Shown: piece by piece, positions 52,937 through 61,330 of the stretch
How the letters are laid out: every line of letters begins with the position of its first letter
Numbering within the stretch: the stretch's first letter is position 1
NCBI GenBank assembly: GCA_025937785.1
Contig: JAICQQ010000008.1
Span: 25,166-89,165 of the forward strand
From: Polyangiaceae bacterium
GTDB taxonomy: Bacteria; Myxococcota_A; Polyangia; Polyangiales; Polyangiaceae
Length of the DNA stretch: 64,000 bases
Reading direction: 5' to 3'
The notes under the pieces: model-generated
What the model was told of the DNA's origin: nothing
Databases searched by the model: none
What the model saw: the letters and a program-made list of their open reading frames with translations, nothing else
Translations under genes and position numbers: made by a program

Positions 52937-55900
52937 TCAGCGAGACTTGGGGTACATCCTGGGCCGGGGCAATGTGGCAGTGGCAAACTCGGCGCGCCGT
53001 CGCCGGCGCACTAGACCACCGAGTGCGACACCCAGCACGACCAGCACCTGCCACGGCGCCACACCGTGACCAACGCCACGCACGCTGCACGTAACACCAC
53101 CACCTGCAGCGTAAATCCGGTCGCGACATTCGTGCGCGACGGTATCGCAGATGAAATCTGCCGTGCAGTCGCTGTCCCGAGTGCACTCCACCGACACGCA
53201 GGCACCTGCGTCGCAGGCCTCTCGAGCATCGCAGTCGCTGTCGACTCGACACTCCACTTCTTCGCAGGCACTCGGCTCGTCCATGCAATCGAAGCCGGGT
53301 TCGACTTCGCAGCTGGCCGAGCAGCCATCGCCGGCGGCGCGGTTGCCGTCGTCGCAGGCTTCGCCGCCATCGACCGCACCATCGCCACACACGCTGGCGA
53401 CGCACTGGTTGGGTTCGCCCGCCTCGTCGCAGACCTCGTCGTCGTCACAGTCGCCGTCGTCGTCACAAGCGCACACGTCTTCCGCGGGGTCGCAGAGGCC
53501 GCTCGCGCAAGCGTCGTCGGCGTCGCAATCTTCGCCGAGCTCGATCAGGCACGAGGCGCTACAACCATCGCCAGCACTGCGGTTGCCGTCGTCGCAGGCT
53601 TCGCCCGCATCGACCACGCCGTCGCCGCACGCCGCACTAACGCACTGGTTGGGTTCGCTCGCCTCGTCGCAAAACTCTCCCTCGTCACAGTCGCCGTCGT
53701 CGTCACAAGCGCACACGTCCTCCGTGGGATCGCAGAGGCCGCTCGCGCAAGCGTCGTCGGCATCGCAATCTCCGCCGGGCTCGATCAGGCACTCGGCGGA
53801 GCAACCGTCGCCAGCCAAGACATTGCCATCGTCGCAGGCTTCGCTCGCGTCGACGCGCCCGTCCCCGCAACCCGGTTCGACGCACTCGTTGGGGCTCGGT
53901 TGGTCGTTACAGATTTCGCCCTCTTCGCAGTCGTTGTCCTGGTTGCAGGCGCAGACGTTGTCCACTCCGTCGCAAGAGCCGCTGGCACAATCGCCGTCGT
54001 CCTCGCAATCTTCGTCGAGCTCGAGGAGGCAACTCTCACTACACCCGTCGCCGGCCATGGTGTTGCCGTCGTCACAACTCTCGCCGGTTTCGATCAGGCC
54101 GTTGCCGCAGCCGGGCGCGATGCACACGTTTGGATCGGAAGCCGTATCGCACACCTGCCCCTGCGGACAATCGTCGGACTCTGTGCAGGCACAAACATCG
54201 GTATCGGAATCACACAAGCCGCTCGCGCAGGCGGCCCCGTCCGTGCACGGCTCACCCAGCTCGATCAGACATTGCGTCGTGCAGCCGTCGCCGCCGACCA
54301 GATTCCCGTCGTCGCAGCCTTCGCTCCCCTCGACCACGCCGTTGCCGCAGTCAGCGCTGACGCACTGGTTGGGGTCGAGACTGTCGTCGCACGACTCACC
54401 TTCCGCGCAATCACCGTCGTCGTCGCACGTGCACTCGGCCTCCACCGGGTCACACAGGCCGCTGGCGCAGTCGCCGTCCGACTCACACGCCTCGCCCAGC
54501 TCGCTCCGACAGGTGGCGTCGCAGCCGTCGCCGTCGACCAGATTCCCGTCGTCACAGCCTTCGCTCCCCTCGAGCGCGCCGTTGCCACAGCCGGCACTGA
54601 CGCACTGGTTCGGATCGCGAGCGGCGTCACACAACTCGCCGTCCGCGCAATCATCGTGGTCGTCGCACGCGCACTCGGCCTCCACCGGGTCACACAGTCC
54701 GCTGGCGCAGTCGTCGTCCGACTCACACTCTTCGCCCAGCTCGCTCCGACAGGTAGCGTCGCAGCCATCCCCATCAACCAGATTCCCGTCGTCGCAGCCT
54801 TCGCTCCCCTCGAGCGCGCCGTTGCCACAGCCGGCACTGACACATTGGTTCGGATCGCGAGCGGTGTCGCAAAGCTCGCCGTCTGCGCAATCCGCATCGT
54901 CGTCGCACACGCAGACGGTTTCTACAGGGTCACACGAGCCGCTCGCACAGTCCCCGTCCGAATCGCAGGCTTCGTCCAGTTCGACCAAGCACGCAGCGTC
55001 ACAACCGTCGCCGTCGACGAGATTGCCGTCGTCGCAAGCCTCGTCCACCTGCAAAAGGCCGTCGCCGCAACTTGGTTCGACGCATTCGTTGGGGCTGGGG
55101 GCTTGATTGCAGATTTCGCCCACGTCGCACTCGCTGTCCTGGTTGCACTGGCAAACGCCGTCGACACTGTCGCAGGATCCGCTAGCGCACTCGGCATCGT
55201 CGCCGCACTCCTCATCGAGCTCGAGGAGACAGGTCGCGCCACAGCCATCACCCGTGGCCGTATTACCGTCGTCGCAAGCTTCACCGCTTTCCATCAGTCC
55301 GTTGCCGCACCCCGGGGCCACACATACGATCGGTTCGGAACCCGCGTTGCATACTTGCGTCAGCGGACAGTCGTCGTCCTCGTCGCAAACGCACAGATCC
55401 GTGTCGGCGTCGCACGACCCACTCTCGCACGCGCCGTCGCCGGTGCACGGCTCCCCGAGCTCGAGCAGGCACTGCGTGCCGCAGCCGTCGAGATTATCGA
55501 AGTTCGCGTCATCGCAACCCTCGCCAACCTCGAGCACGCCATTGCCGCAACCTGCAGTCACGCAGACCGCGGGGGCGATCCCGGTATTGCACACCTCACC
55601 GTTTGCACAATCGCCAGCCTCGTCGCAGACACACGCCGAAGGCGCGCCGTCGCAAACACCGCTGGAGCACTCGGTTGCATCCGTACAAGGCTCGTCGAGT
55701 TCGAGCAGGCACTCGGGGCTGCAACCGTCTGCTCCCAGCAGGTTGCCGTCGTCACAGCCTTCACCGGCCTCGAGCACCTCGTTGCCGCAACCGGGGTCCA
55801 CGCACTGGTTCGGCTCCGCGGCGAAGGCACACAGCTGCCCCGTAGAGCAGTCGGCAGATTCGTCGCAGCTGCAGGTGCTATTGGCTAGATCGCAGAACCC

Positions 55901-57757
55901 GCTCTCGCACGCGACCGAGTCGGTGCAAGCTCCACCGAGCTCGATCAGACAAGCGGCGCTGCACCCGTCGTCGGCGGTCGTGTTGCCGTCGTCGCAGCCT
56001 TCACCCGCTTCGAGCACGTTGTTTCCACAGCCGGCGTCGACGCATTGATTGGGCGTCGAGCCCGTCTCGCACAGCTGGCCCGCCGGGCAGTCCACGCTCT
56101 GATCGCAAGCGCACGTGTCGTCGTCCGGGTCGCAGAACGAGCTAGCGCACTCTGCAGGATCGGTGCACGGCTCGCCCAGCTCCAGCAGGCACTGCGCGTT
56201 GCAGCCGTCGCCGATGTCGGTGTTGTCGTCGTCACAGCTCTCGCCGGTCTCGGGCACGCCGTTGCCGCAAACCGGCGACACACAGACGTCGCCGTCGCAA
56301 TCTTGCCCGTCCGCACAATCGTCATTGTCATCGCAGGCGCACAGGTCGCTGGTACTGCAGAACTCGCTCTGACAGGCTTCTGGCGCGTCGCAGGGCTGAC
56401 CGAGTTCCAGCAAGCACTGACCGTCGCAGCCGTCACCTGCGCTCGTGTTACCGTCGTCACACGCTTCGCCGGTCTCGAGCACGAAGTTACCGCAGCCCGG
56501 CGCCACACAAGCGTTCGGGTTGGCCGCGGTGTTGCACAGCTCGCCGGAGGGACAGTCGTCGGGCGCGTCGCAGGCGCAAGTCCCGTCGAAGGGATCGCAG
56601 AAGCCGCTGGCGCATTGCAGCGCGAGCGTGCAGACCTCGCCTAGTTCGCGCAAGCAAGCGTCATCGCAGCCGTCCCCCGCTGCGGAGTTGCCGTCGTCGC
56701 AGCCTTCCCCGCTTTCGAGGATGGCGTTGCCGCAGCCTGGGTCAACGCAGCTGTTCGGGACGAGGTCCGTGCTGCACAGCGCCCCCAGGGCGCAATCGGC
56801 GTCCGCGTCACACTCGCAGGTATCGCTGTCGGGGTCGCAGAAGCCGCTGGCGCAGGCGACGTCGGCGGTACACGGTTCGCCGAGTTCAAGCAGACACAGC
56901 GAGTTGCAGCCATCGCCGTCTAAGAGTCCTCCGTCGTCGCAACCTTCGCTACCGCCCGGGCTGCCATCACCGCAGATACCGCAGCCTTCCTCACCGCAGC
57001 TGACCGGATCCGAAAATTGCGAATCGAGCGGGCAGTCCTCGCTATCACCACCTGAACAATCGGCAGCGATGATCGGGCCGTTGTTGCTCGAACCGCAGTA
57101 GTAGCCTGCCGGTGCCGAGGTATCGAATCCCCCCGCGTCCGTGGCGGAGCGCTCGACGGCCCAGTCGATGAAATAGTCCTCGTTACCCCCGAACATACTC
57201 GGCGCAACCACCACACGTGCGTGGCCAACCTGGGCGGTGAGCGGAGCGGTCACGACGCTTACCGGAGGCAAATCAGGCTGGTCATCCGGGCTGTTTGGAG
57301 CCAACGTCGTCGTGTTCTTGAAGAACGAGATCTGGTCGGGATTCGCGACACCGTTGATGATCGTAGAAAACTCGTAGGTCGTGAGATCAGCGTCGGTGTT
57401 GATGAAGCAACCCCACCCAAAGGGGGCGAAGTTGGTCGCCGATTGCAGCGGATCCGAATCGACCCGCAAGCGGAAGTAGAGGTGTGTCGCGTCTGCTGCC
57501 ACGTACAACATCGGGTTGGCGGCGTCGCCGACGATGTCGCGAGGCCCCGGCGTGTCGCCTTCCGGATCAGTCAGAGGTTGTCCACCGCGCAACGCCGGCA
57601 GCCACCCCTCGTTCGGCAGCGTGAACGTGAAAGCTGCAGGGGACGCGAACGCCGTCCCGCCGCCACAGACGGCCAGTACACCCGCCAGCGTCCAGCGCAC
57701 GAACTGTCTTGTCCGTCCGAAGGATTGTCGTACGTTCGATTCGCCTCGCTTGGTCAT
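52937..57757 (-). CDS. Giant surface protein with 16 Myxococcus-type cysteine-rich repeats and MYXO-CTERM-like tail
   Basis: A 1606-residue exported protein. The ATG at 57757 follows AGGAG at 5 bp and opens a signal peptide (WTLAGVLAVCGGGTAFASP). The N-terminal about 210-residue beta domain (MLYVAADATHLYFRLRVD, GWGCFINTDADLTTYEFSTIIN) resembles CBM9/DOMON-type ligand-binding sandwiches. Sixteen disulfide-rich repeats of about 75 residues follow (C-G-[ND]-G-x-x-E-x-[GS]-E-x-CDDGN then CLLELGEPC type). The C-terminus has a Cys, a hydrophobic segment (APWQVLVVLGVALGGLV) and an Arg cluster, as in MYXO-CTERM sorting signals, then about 18 extra residues. Probably a long extracellular adhesin or receptor. 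Flanked by two OmpA genes on the same strand (40 and 111 bp). Confidence 0.88.
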   Translation of the reverse strand: MTKRGESNVRQSFGRTRQFVRWTLAGVLAVCGGGTAFASPAAFTFTLPNEGWLPALRGGQPLTDPEGDTPGPRDIVGDAANPMLYVAADATHLYFRLRVDSDPLQSATNFAPFGWGCFINTDADLTTYEFSTIINGVANPDQISFFKNTTTLAPNSPDDQPDLPPVSVVTAPLTAQVGHARVVVAPSMFGGNEDYFIDWAVERSATDAGGFDTSAPAGYYCGSSNNGPIIAADCSGGDSEDCPLDSQFSDPVSCGEEGCGICGDGSPGGSEGCDDGGLLDGDGCNSLCLLELGEPCTADVACASGFCDPDSDTCECDADADCALGALCSTDLVPNSCVDPGCGNAILESGEGCDDGNSAAGDGCDDACLRELGEVCTLALQCASGFCDPFDGTCACDAPDDCPSGELCNTAANPNACVAPGCGNFVLETGEACDDGNTSAGDGCDGQCLLELGQPCDAPEACQSEFCSTSDLCACDDNDDCADGQDCDGDVCVSPVCGNGVPETGESCDDDNTDIGDGCNAQCLLELGEPCTDPAECASSFCDPDDDTCACDQSVDCPAGQLCETGSTPNQCVDAGCGNNVLEAGEGCDDGNTTADDGCSAACLIELGGACTDSVACESGFCDLANSTCSCDESADCSTGQLCAFAAEPNQCVDPGCGNEVLEAGEGCDDGNLLGADGCSPECLLELDEPCTDATECSSGVCDGAPSACVCDEAGDCANGEVCNTGIAPAVCVTAGCGNGVLEVGEGCDDANFDNLDGCGTQCLLELGEPCTGDGACESGSCDADTDLCVCDEDDDCPLTQVCNAGSEPIVCVAPGCGNGLMESGEACDDGNTATGDGCGATCLLELDEECGDDAECASGSCDSVDGVCQCNQDSECDVGEICNQAPSPNECVEPSCGDGLLQVDEACDDGNLVDGDGCDAACLVELDEACDSDGDCASGSCDPVETVCVCDDDADCADGELCDTARDPNQCVSAGCGNGALEGSEGCDDGNLVDGDGCDATCRSELGEECESDDDCASGLCDPVEAECACDDHDDCADGELCDAARDPNQCVSAGCGNGALEGSEGCDDGNLVDGDGCDATCRSELGEACESDGDCASGLCDPVEAECTCDDDGDCAEGESCDDSLDPNQCVSADCGNGVVEGSEGCDDGNLVGGDGCTTQCLIELGEPCTDGAACASGLCDSDTDVCACTESDDCPQGQVCDTASDPNVCIAPGCGNGLIETGESCDDGNTMAGDGCSESCLLELDEDCEDDGDCASGSCDGVDNVCACNQDNDCEEGEICNDQPSPNECVEPGCGDGRVDASEACDDGNVLAGDGCSAECLIEPGGDCDADDACASGLCDPTEDVCACDDDGDCDEGEFCDEASEPNQCVSAACGDGVVDAGEACDDGNRSAGDGCSASCLIELGEDCDADDACASGLCDPAEDVCACDDDGDCDDDEVCDEAGEPNQCVASVCGDGAVDGGEACDDGNRAAGDGCSASCEVEPGFDCMDEPSACEEVECRVDSDCDAREACDAGACVSVECTRDSDCTADFICDTVAHECRDRIYAAGGGVTCSVRGVGHGVAPWQVLVVLGVALGGLVRRRRRAEFATATLPRPRMYPKSR
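53290..56990 (-). repeat. Tandem array of 16 cysteine-rich coding repeats
   Basis: Sixteen in-frame units of about 225-230 bp within the giant surface gene. Units 10 and 11 are nearly identical (both encode CGNGALEGSEGCDDGN followed by LVDGDGCDATC), indicating recent duplication; others diverge in the linkers. Confidence 0.9.
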
Positions 57758-57797
57758 GTCGACTCCTGACATCTTTCGCCTTCGTGGTGTCCCCGGT

Positions 57798-59663
57798 CTA
57801 GGGCGCTGCGCCCGGTGCTGGCGCGCCCGTATCGTCGGCGTCCGATCCGTCCTTCTTGCCCAGGATCGTGAACTGCACGCGACGGTTCTTCTGACGGCCT
57901 TCGTCAGTGGCGTTGTCGCCAATCGGCTCGTTGGGACCGAAGCCCTGCGCCTTGAGCCGCTCGGGCTCGATGCCGCGTTCGACCAGGGCCTTCATCACGC
58001 TGTCAGCCCGGCTCTGCGACAGCCGCATGTTGAAGGCTTTCGCGCCGCGGCTGTCGGTGTGACCCTCGACCCTGAGCTCCACGATCTCCGGGTGGTCCTT
58101 CAAGACTCCCGCCACTTCGTCGATCAGCGGGAAACTTTCGGACTTGATGGTGGCGCGCCCCGTATCGAAGAGCACCTGCTGCAGGATGACGATTTCCTTG
58201 TCAGTGACGCGGACCATCGTCGGACAACCGCGCTTGGTGGGATCCGCGTTGTCGGGCCCCTTCTCCAACGGGCAGGCGTCCTGGTCGTCGCGGAAGCTGT
58301 CCCCGTCGGTGTCCGGCGGGCACCCGTGGTTCTCGCGCACGTCGCTCGGCACACCCTTGATGTCCGGACACGCATCCTCGGCATCGATGATGTCGTCGCC
58401 GTCGCGATCGGGCGGGCAGCCATTCTTCTCGGCCACGTCGCTCGGCACACCCTTGGTGTCCGGGCAGGCGTCGACCTCGTCGAGGACGCCATCGCCGTCG
58501 CGGTCCGCCGGCTTCGGACAGCCATTCTTCGCTGGGTCTTCGTCGGGGAAGCCAGGTTCGTCGGGACAGGCGTCGACGTCGTTGAGTACCCCGTCGCCGT
58601 CGCTGTCAAGCACCGGACAGCCGTTCTTGCTGGGATCGCTGCTGGCCGACCCCGGCTCGTCCGGGCAGGCGTCGACGGAATCTACGACGCCGTCGCCGTC
58701 GCGATCCCGAGGCGGCGCGACCGCCCGGTGCTGCATCGGCGTGTACGCGAGCAGGAAAACAGCGCGAAAATCCGGAGTTCCAACGCCGGCGCTGAGGCCA
58801 GGGCCCGCGCCGGCGCCGAGCTCGACGTCTTCCACGATGCGGTAGCGTGCCCCAAAGAGCAGCTCGCTGTTCAGCGCGTCAGCTTCGATCTGATCGTAGA
58901 CGAAACCACCGCTGTACTCGCCGGTGAGCTGCAGGCGCCTCGCGTCGCCGAGCAGCACGCCGACGCCCGCACCGTAGCGCAGCATCGCGCCTTGCTCCGT
59001 CTCGACGATTTCGGTCTTGGGACGAAACTCGGTGCCTACGTTGAAGGACCACACCACGGTGTCGGCCGCGAGCCCACCGAGGATCAACTGCGGCATGCCG
59101 CGCGCGCTCGGCTCACCCACGAACGAATCGCTCGGGCTGGTCGGGGCCCAGACATAGCCACCCAACGCTATCTGAAAAGGATCGAAGTATTCGCCGAAGA
59201 GCCGCAACCTCGCGCCGAAACGCAGGTCGCCGAACTGTGCTTCGTCGGGCGATGTGTACGCAACCCCCCCGGCCTCGGGATCGCCGCCCTTTTGATACAC
59301 CGCGAGCGGCGCGTTGACGTTGACGCTCAACCGATCGAATAACGCGAGCGTGGCGTTGAGATGCAGAAAGAACTGACGGCTGACGACGCCGCCCACCTGC
59401 TTTTCGCCGTCTGCGGTGCGAAGCACCAGCGGATCGTGGGCGTAGTCGCCGAATACCCCGACGTGCAATCCCGGGTTGCCGGGCGTGAACGCCGACTGCA
59501 CACCGAACATGCGATCACCGGCGAACGACGGTTCGAAACGGTTCAGCGCGAACTGGGTCCCGTCGCCTTCGCTCGTGCTTTGTGCCGCTGCGCGCCCTGC
59601 CCACGTGAGCACGATCACCAGGAATCCGAGCGAGAAGCAAGCAAACAGCAGGCGCGATCGCAT
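57798..59663 (-). CDS. OmpA-family outer-membrane protein with thrombospondin type 3 repeats (copy 1)
   Basis: A 621-residue paralogue of the protein at 50945-52825, with the same order: signal peptide (MRSRLLFACFSLGFLVIV), barrel-like N-terminal region (FGDYAHDPLVLRTADGEKQ, YGAGVGVLLGDARRLQLTGEY), five TSP3 repeats (DSDGDGVLNDVDACPDEPG type) and an OmpA domain (VLFDTGRATIKSESFPLIDEV, VEGHTDSRGAKAFNMRLSQ). The start is the fourth codon of a longer frame and matches copy 2. It is the first gene of an apparent three-gene unit with the giant repeat protein (40 bp downstream). The TSP3 repeats probably bind calcium. Confidence 0.88.
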   Translation of the reverse strand: MRSRLLFACFSLGFLVIVLTWAGRAAAQSTSEGDGTQFALNRFEPSFAGDRMFGVQSAFTPGNPGLHVGVFGDYAHDPLVLRTADGEKQVGGVVSRQFFLHLNATLALFDRLSVNVNAPLAVYQKGGDPEAGGVAYTSPDEAQFGDLRFGARLRLFGEYFDPFQIALGGYVWAPTSPSDSFVGEPSARGMPQLILGGLAADTVVWSFNVGTEFRPKTEIVETEQGAMLRYGAGVGVLLGDARRLQLTGEYSGGFVYDQIEADALNSELLFGARYRIVEDVELGAGAGPGLSAGVGTPDFRAVFLLAYTPMQHRAVAPPRDRDGDGVVDSVDACPDEPGSASSDPSKNGCPVLDSDGDGVLNDVDACPDEPGFPDEDPAKNGCPKPADRDGDGVLDEVDACPDTKGVPSDVAEKNGCPPDRDGDDIIDAEDACPDIKGVPSDVRENHGCPPDTDGDSFRDDQDACPLEKGPDNADPTKRGCPTMVRVTDKEIVILQQVLFDTGRATIKSESFPLIDEVAGVLKDHPEIVELRVEGHTDSRGAKAFNMRLSQSRADSVMKALVERGIEPERLKAQGFGPNEPIGDNATDEGRQKNRRVQFTILGKKDGSDADDTGAPAPGAAP

Positions 59664-59760
59664 GGGCACCATTCCCCTTCGCCCCCTCCCGAAGGAGGAG
59701 GAATCAGTATGCGATTGTGATTGGTATCAGAATGCCAGCGGCCTGTGCACGAAAAAGTAC
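59664..59760 (-). promoter_or_regulatory. Conserved leader upstream of OmpA copy 1
   Basis: It matches the leader of copy 2 over about 95 bp, including the identical 17-bp core at 59709-59725. It probably contains the promoter and 5' untranslated region of the surface-protein unit. Confidence 0.6.
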
Positions 59761-59922
59761 ACGGGCGCAGTTCCGAGGTCAGAGAGACTCGATGACACTT
59801 CCCCACACCAGCTTATGTGTGCGAAAAGTTACTGTTTGTTGCGCTCATCCCTGCGCGCTGGGTCGAGGCAATGTGCAGCGGCAAAATGGCAACTGCCATC
59901 CGGGCTGCCGACCCGGCGGGGA

Positions 59923-61146
59923 TCAGCCGGGGGCGCGATCGACGCGCCCGTCCGCATGGATCGCAAAACGCCCCTTGCCGGCGGCGTGCACGGGCTCATT
60001 GCCCGACCACGGCCAGCCGCCGAACTGAGTCTCGCGATAGTCCGCCCAGGCGTCGCGAATCTCGTCCGCCGTGTTCATCACGAACGGTCCGCGCTGCACC
60101 ACGGGTTCTGCGATGGGTTGGCCCTGCAACAACAAGAGCTCACTCGCCTGCCCACCGTTGACGAGAGTCACGGGTGCATCTGCGCGCAAGCGGATGCCCA
60201 CGTTGACCAAGAGCTCACGCCCTTCGACTGCGAGCGATCGACCACGATAGAAGTAGAGCGTGCGGTTGGCCCCGGTGGCGGCCTTGGGCAAGGTGAGCGT
60301 CGCGCCGGGCGTCATTTGCAGCGTCCAGATGGCAACATCCGTGTCGGCCTGAGCCGCCCACGAAGCGGGTGGAGGTGCTGGAGCCCGAGCCGCATCGAAC
60401 GCACCCGCCACGACGCGCAGCCTGGTCTTGCCACCACGTGCGTCGGGAAGCACCAGATCTGGAACGGAGGGGTTCCAGAACATCGAGAAGTAGGGATCGG
60501 CGAACTTCCTGGCACGCGGCAGGTTGATCCAGATCTGCATCAGCTCGGCCGGGTTCGGCCCTTCGGTGTCGAGCAACGGGAACATCTCGGCGTGGACGAT
60601 GCCCTTGCCGGCGGTCATCCACTGCACGTCGCCCCCACCGTAACGCGCGGTCGCGCCGAGCGAGTCAGAGTGATCGATGAAGCCTCGCCGAGTCACGGTG
60701 ACCGTTTCGAAACCGCGATGCGGGTGCCGCGGAAACCCCGGGACCAGATCGCCGTGATACATGCGCCAGCCATCGCGGCCCTCGAAGTCGCTACCGAGGT
60801 TGCGGCCGGCGAGCGACGCGGCGGGCCCCAGCGCAGGATTACCGGCTGGGTAGGCGTCGTCATGGTGCACACAGAAGAGAAACGGGTCGAACGTGCGCCA
60901 CGGCGGAGCGCCGAGCGGGAAGACGTCGAGCACCGGCGCCAGCGACGCGAGCGGCCCCACCGGCTCGGCGAACTGCTCCGGCGGTGGGGCCGCGCCCGCC
61001 GGCTTGGGAGCGGCCTCGCGCGGGTGAGGGTCATTCGTACGACAGCTGGGAAGTCCCAGACTGAGACCCGCGAGGGGTAAGGCCAACGCCATGCGGCGGT
61101 TGAACTCGGGATCGACGCGGCCAGGCTTGTCCACCGCCCGAATCAT
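59923..61146 (-). CDS. Pirin-family protein with an N-terminal export signal
   Basis: A bicupin pirin with the metal ligands GFPRHPHRGFETVTV (two His) and GKGIVHAEMFP (His, Glu), and the second cupin MQIWINLPRARKFADPYFSMFW. Pirins bind iron and some oxidise quercetin. From the ATG at 61146, residues 1-40 contain a basic stretch, a hydrophobic segment (MALALPLAGLSLGLPS) and a Cys, a lipoprotein-like signal (PSC), followed by a Pro/Ala linker. Most pirins are cytosolic, so export would be unusual. An upstream Met at 61230 is possible. It is divergent from the Ser/Thr kinase gene. Confidence 0.85.
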   Translation of the reverse strand: MIRAVDKPGRVDPEFNRRMALALPLAGLSLGLPSCRTNDPHPREAAPKPAGAAPPPEQFAEPVGPLASLAPVLDVFPLGAPPWRTFDPFLFCVHHDDAYPAGNPALGPAASLAGRNLGSDFEGRDGWRMYHGDLVPGFPRHPHRGFETVTVTRRGFIDHSDSLGATARYGGGDVQWMTAGKGIVHAEMFPLLDTEGPNPAELMQIWINLPRARKFADPYFSMFWNPSVPDLVLPDARGGKTRLRVVAGAFDAARAPAPPPASWAAQADTDVAIWTLQMTPGATLTLPKAATGANRTLYFYRGRSLAVEGRELLVNVGIRLRADAPVTLVNGGQASELLLLQGQPIAEPVVQRGPFVMNTADEIRDAWADYRETQFGGWPWSGNEPVHAAGKGRFAIHADGRVDRAPG

Positions 61147-61330
61147 GGTGCGCCCGGCCGACGATGACAAGCCGCCCCGCGATCGCCTCACCGAATCGTC
61201 CGATGCCATCCGAACCGGACGCGTTTCCACCGGCTCTGCTTAAGCGTGTAGGGGCGATGACCGTCTGTTTGGTCGGGCCGGCACAGGCGACTTGCGCCAG
61301 GCCGCGCCTCGCCGCCCGCGCGTCGGTCAC

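Noticed and set aside
53066..55888. A 940-codon open frame on the plus strand, antisense to the giant surface gene
   Set aside because: It reads through the tandem Cys-rich repeats in reverse, has no signal, motif or ribosome-binding site, and is expected from high GC content and repeat structure.
53290..56990. Regular repeats resembling a CRISPR array
   Set aside because: Units are about 225 bp, protein-coding and Cys-rich, without short repeats and unique spacers.
57516..59342. A 608-codon open frame on the plus strand, antisense to OmpA copy 1
   Set aside because: Its sequence mirrors the TSP3 and OmpA codons of the opposite strand and shows no family features.
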